NCBI GenBank assembly: GCA_963708715.1 | Contig: CAVPSU010000002.1 | Span: 186,001 to 250,000 of the forward strand | From: DAIOEK01 sp963708715 | Lineage (GTDB): Bacteria; Chloroflexota; Anaerolineae; Anaerolineales; Anaerolineaceae | Direction: 5' to 3' | Length of the DNA: 64,000 bases | Part shown: piece by piece, positions 61,850 through 64,000 of the stretch | Layout of the letters: each line of letters begins with the position of its first letter | How positions within the stretch are numbered: position 1 is the first letter of the stretch | Made by a program: the position numbers and the translations under genes | Notes under the pieces: model-generated | What the model saw: only the letters and a program-made list of their open reading frames with translations | Database searches by the model: none | What the model was told of the DNA's origin: nothing

Positions 61850-62348
61850 CCATGTCGGCGCGGAAGACCTGTCCCCAGCGCTTGCTTCAGTTCGCGATAG
61901 CGGATTTCACTCAGGAATGTGAAGGGACGCAGCTCCAGTAGTTCATCACGGGCACGTGAGTTCTGGCTTTGAGAAGCAGTAGACTGATCTTCCAACTGGT
62001 TGCGGAGTGCTTCCATTTGCAGATCCGCTTCAGCCTTCAGTTTATGCGATCTCCATATTCAGTTTTTCGAGTTCACGTTTGCATTAATCGATTGACTTCG
62101 TTTCAATCTCATTCAACCGCTCTTTGACGGCTTTCTGCACATGCGAAATATGTTTATTCGCAACCATCATCACCGGCTTCGGCGATCTCGATATTGAGCG
62201 CACTTCAAAGACTACGGATGATGTTAGCGGCAGTACCGCTCATCTCACTGCAAGGTGTCTTCCAAGGTTCTGTCCTTCTCTGGATGACGGGTTCCAAGCT
62301 GGTCGGCAACTCATCTTCGTCTGATCTTGTTCGATACTTATGTTCTGC

Positions 62349-62900
62349 TTAAGTTCGGCGATTTTCGTGATCGCGATTCTGTTTTACTTCAACGATCTTG
62401 GCATTGATGACAGTCGCCTGCTCGCGTTCAGAGACGGTAATTTCATCTTCCAAACGCTTCAATGCTTTGTTGCGGGCTTCTTCATCTACATAGGTAACAA
62501 TATATTGGGCAAAATACAACACTCGGTCCAGGTTACGGCGGGAGATATCAAGCAGCAATCCCAGGTAAGATGGGATGCGGCGGGTATACCAGATATGTGC
62601 GACCGGCGTGGCAAGTTCAATATGCCCCATGCGTTCACGACGGACCGCTGACCGGGTTACTTCCACACCGCATTTATCGCAGATGATGCCTTTATAACGG
62701 GGGTTCTTATATTTACCGCAATAACATTGCCAGTCACGGGTTGGGCCAAATATTGCTTCACAGAATAAGCCATCTTTTTCTGGTCGTAAGCGGCGATAGT
62801 TGATTGTTTCTGGTTTCAGCACCTCACCATACGACCAGCTTTTGATGGTTTCTGGTGAAGCAAGGCTAATACGAAGTGCGGTTAATCCCTTGGTTTCCAC
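62349..62900 (-). CDS. rpoC: RpoC N-terminal fragment (zinc-binding, clamp)
   Basis: The first 183 residues: METKGLTALRISLASPETIK, then SWSYGEVLKPETINYRRLRPEKDGLF split over the clamp start, the four-Cys zinc ribbon, and LLLDISRRNLDRVLYFAQYI. The frame ends NRDHENRRT just after a coiled-coil stretch. The expected reading IAELKQNISIEQD continues in another frame, so an indel lies near 62350. Confidence 0.85.
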   Translation of the reverse strand: METKGLTALRISLASPETIKSWSYGEVLKPETINYRRLRPEKDGLFCEAIFGPTRDWQCYCGKYKNPRYKGIICDKCGVEVTRSAVRRERMGHIELATPVAHIWYTRRIPSYLGLLLDISRRNLDRVLYFAQYIVTYVDEEARNKALKRLEDEITVSEREQATVINAKIVEVKQNRDHENRRT

Positions 62901-63022
62901 TAATATGCCTCCTGATGATTATGCGGGAGTAATTTTTTTATTACAAACAAATAGAAGCGCTGGGACACTTTTCCTCCTGCGCTTGATAATATTTGACAAA
63001 TGCTATTTGTGCATGACAGTCT

Positions 63023-63052
63023 ATTATACAGTGTATGTCAATCCCCCGTCAA
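63023..63052 (-). promoter_or_regulatory. Promoter of rpoC
   Basis: On the minus strand -35 TTGACG (63052-63047), an 18-base spacer and -10 TATAAT (63028-63023). A second TTGACA lies within the spacer. Transcription would begin near 63016, leaving a leader of about 116 bases before the GTG start. Confidence 0.65.
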
Positions 63053-63118
63053 GGGGATAATTTTTCCAAACGTGGTACAAATCGGGGAAATTGCATATCG
63101 AAAATACAAAATTCCATC

Positions 63119-64000
63119 TTACGAAGACCCTGTCTCCTCAACCGGCTCTTCCACGATCCGTTGGAAGGCTGGAATCTCGAGATAGAAGGTGCTTCCCCTG
63201 CCCAACTGACTGTCCACCCAAACTCTGCCCCCGTGCCGTTCAGCGATCGATTTTACGATCGACAATCCAAGGCTGGATCCTTTCTGGTAGAATCCATCTC
63301 GTTGGGACATCCTAAAGAATTTTTCAAACAACTTGGGGATATCCAGAGGCGCTATTCCTATCCCGGTGTCCTTAACCTCAAAGACAACTTTGGAACCATG
63401 GTCCTTGATGGATATCGTGACATTACCCCCTACCGGAGTAAATTTAATGCCATTTTCAACCAGGTTGTATAGAGCCTGTTCGACCAGTGCTTGATCGGCA
63501 TGGACTTCTGGATCAGATCCTTCTTCCTGGATTGCTGTCACCTGGATATTCTTCTGGTTCGCCTGAAGGTTCAATGTAGAGATCACCTTATTAACGATGA
63601 GGATCGCTCTAACCGGGGAAAGTTGTAATGCCATTCCAGCTTCAATACGCCCCAAATCCAGAAGATTATTCACCAGGCTGGTCATACTCTCGATCCCGGA
63701 AATAATCTTCTTTACATAATTCTTCTGCTGATCGTTCAGTTCACCAACCATTTGAAGCATCGTGGCATTTCCTCGCATTAATGTGAGGGGAGCACGAAGA
63801 TCGTGGCTCACCGTTGCGACAAATTCAGTCTTCAACGAATCCACCTCTTTAAAATGGGTGATGTCCCTGAGAATACACATCCTTCCGGCGAGTGCTCCGT
63901 CAAGGATCATATTTGATTGATATGCGAAGAACACTTTGTGATTTGGGAAGCGGATCTCTTTATTCGTTTCCCCGGTTCGAATCAGATCCAATAAGACGGA
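63119..64000 (-). CDS. Sensor histidine kinase (N-terminus cut by window edge)
   Basis: The frame is open through base 64000, so the N-terminal sensor part is outside. Visible parts are the end of a PAS-like region (MILDGALAGRMCILRDITHF), the dimerisation/phosphoacceptor helix with the H-box VSHDLRAPLTLM (His), the N-box NLVENGIKFTP, G1 DTGIGIAPLDIPKLFEKF and G2 SSLGLSIVKSIAERHGG. The family autophosphorylates and passes phosphate to a response regulator; none is in view. It ends 219 bases before the rpoC start on the same strand, and the rpoC promoter lies between them. Confidence 0.88.
   Translation of the reverse strand, partial: SVLLDLIRTGETNKEIRFPNHKVFFAYQSNMILDGALAGRMCILRDITHFKEVDSLKTEFVATVSHDLRAPLTLMRGNATMLQMVGELNDQQKNYVKKIISGIESMTSLVNNLLDLGRIEAGMALQLSPVRAILIVNKVISTLNLQANQKNIQVTAIQEEGSDPEVHADQALVEQALYNLVENGIKFTPVGGNVTISIKDHGSKVVFEVKDTGIGIAPLDIPKLFEKFFRMSQRDGFYQKGSSLGLSIVKSIAERHGGRVWVDSQLGRGSTFYLEIPAFQRIVEEPVEETGSS

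Larger units (their letters stand above)
58632..62900 (-). pseudogene. rpoC: RNA polymerase beta' subunit (rpoC), frame broken at eight or more places
   Basis: The full locus spans 4269 bases, about 1420 residues, as expected for a Chloroflexota RpoC. It starts at GTG 62900 behind CAGGAGG. Reading across frames gives the zinc site (CYCGKYKNPRYKGIICDKCG), the rudder/bridge part, KRVDYSGRSVIVVGP, LLNRAPTLHRLGIQAFEP, the catalytic NADFDGDQMAVH (Mg-binding Asp residues), the second zinc site and ESIGEPGTQLTLRTFHTGGV of the trigger-loop region. Frame changes are visible near 59.83, 60.57, 60.81, 60.98, 61.25, 61.43, 61.83 and 62.35 kb, with several more between 61.85 and 62.35 kb. Essentiality and intact motifs point to sequencing errors. 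No rpoB precedes it. Confidence 0.93.

Noticed and set aside
59795..62350. Programmed frameshifting or split RpoC subunits
   Set aside because: Breaks are too many and too irregular, lack slippery sequences or new start sites, and cut through single structural domains.

Overview
The window looks like chromosomal DNA from a member of the Chloroflexota, most likely class Anaerolineae. This is an inference from gene content and order and from moderate G+C; no search could be run. Almost everything is housekeeping. I see no CRISPR array, insertion sequence, prophage or integrated element, and no gap without a gene longer than about 270 bases. The two longest gaps are 43929-44194 (a structured leader) and 50406-50637 (between divergent genes, where I see nothing clear).

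Layout. 1-3853 (minus): tightly packed run of an M20 peptidase, a DUF1385 membrane protein, a ComEA-like protein, a Het-C/phospholipase-C-like protein and a YqeY protein, preceded by a sulfatase lipoprotein (3944-5282). 5399-8715: ferrous-iron module, a DtxR-type regulator divergent from feoA-feoB-feoC, with a perfect 20-bp palindrome inside the feo promoter. 8796-12232: DUF362 protein, two small unknown or SH3-like proteins and a Ca2+/H+ antiporter. 12317-20984: Ser/Thr kinase, rpe, inverted rpmB, Asp23/YloU, YloV (FakA-like), DegV (FakB-like), recG, coaD and a coiled-coil protein, an order that echoes the prkC-rpe-rpmB-yloU-yloV-recG neighbourhood of Bacillus. 21033-28654: lon and folC, then DUF503, an atypical SDR and the radical-SAM pair TIGR03960/TIGR03936. 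28663-31554: EamA transporter, tRNA-Arg, PH-like membrane protein, MreB. 31656-36104: F1-ATPase atpA-G-D-C only. 36282-38936: yebC-ruvC-trmH-ruvA. 39037-43928: FAH-family hydrolase, tRNA-Val, CorA, M29 aminopeptidase, GNAT, lysophospholipase-like hydrolase. 44195-48607: a GlyA-GcvT fusion of 1041 residues behind a structured leader, then a PLP aminotransferase. 48696-58595: uridine-kinase-like protein, lipoate ligase, DUF218 and HD proteins, a glycosidase-like/NTF2-like protein, gyrase A with a lysine-rich tail, and an ATP-grasp/GNAT pair. 58632-64000: rpoC and part of a sensor histidine kinase.

How the genes work together. Iron uptake (feoABC plus regulator), fatty-acid kinase (YloV plus DegV), one-carbon/glycine metabolism (GlyA-GcvT), energy coupling (F1), Holliday-junction processing (ruvA, ruvC) and envelope stress/signalling (Ser/Thr kinase, histidine kinase) are the readable units. 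Exact overlaps (ATGA or TAATG) show translational coupling at many junctions.

Sequence quality matters. At least five genes are broken by single-base frame changes (409-1051, 2485-3853, 3944-5282, 20510-20984 and rpoC). rpoC is broken at eight or more places between 59.8 and 62.4 kb although its conserved motifs are intact. As rpoC is essential, these are best read as indel errors in the sequence, not as biology.
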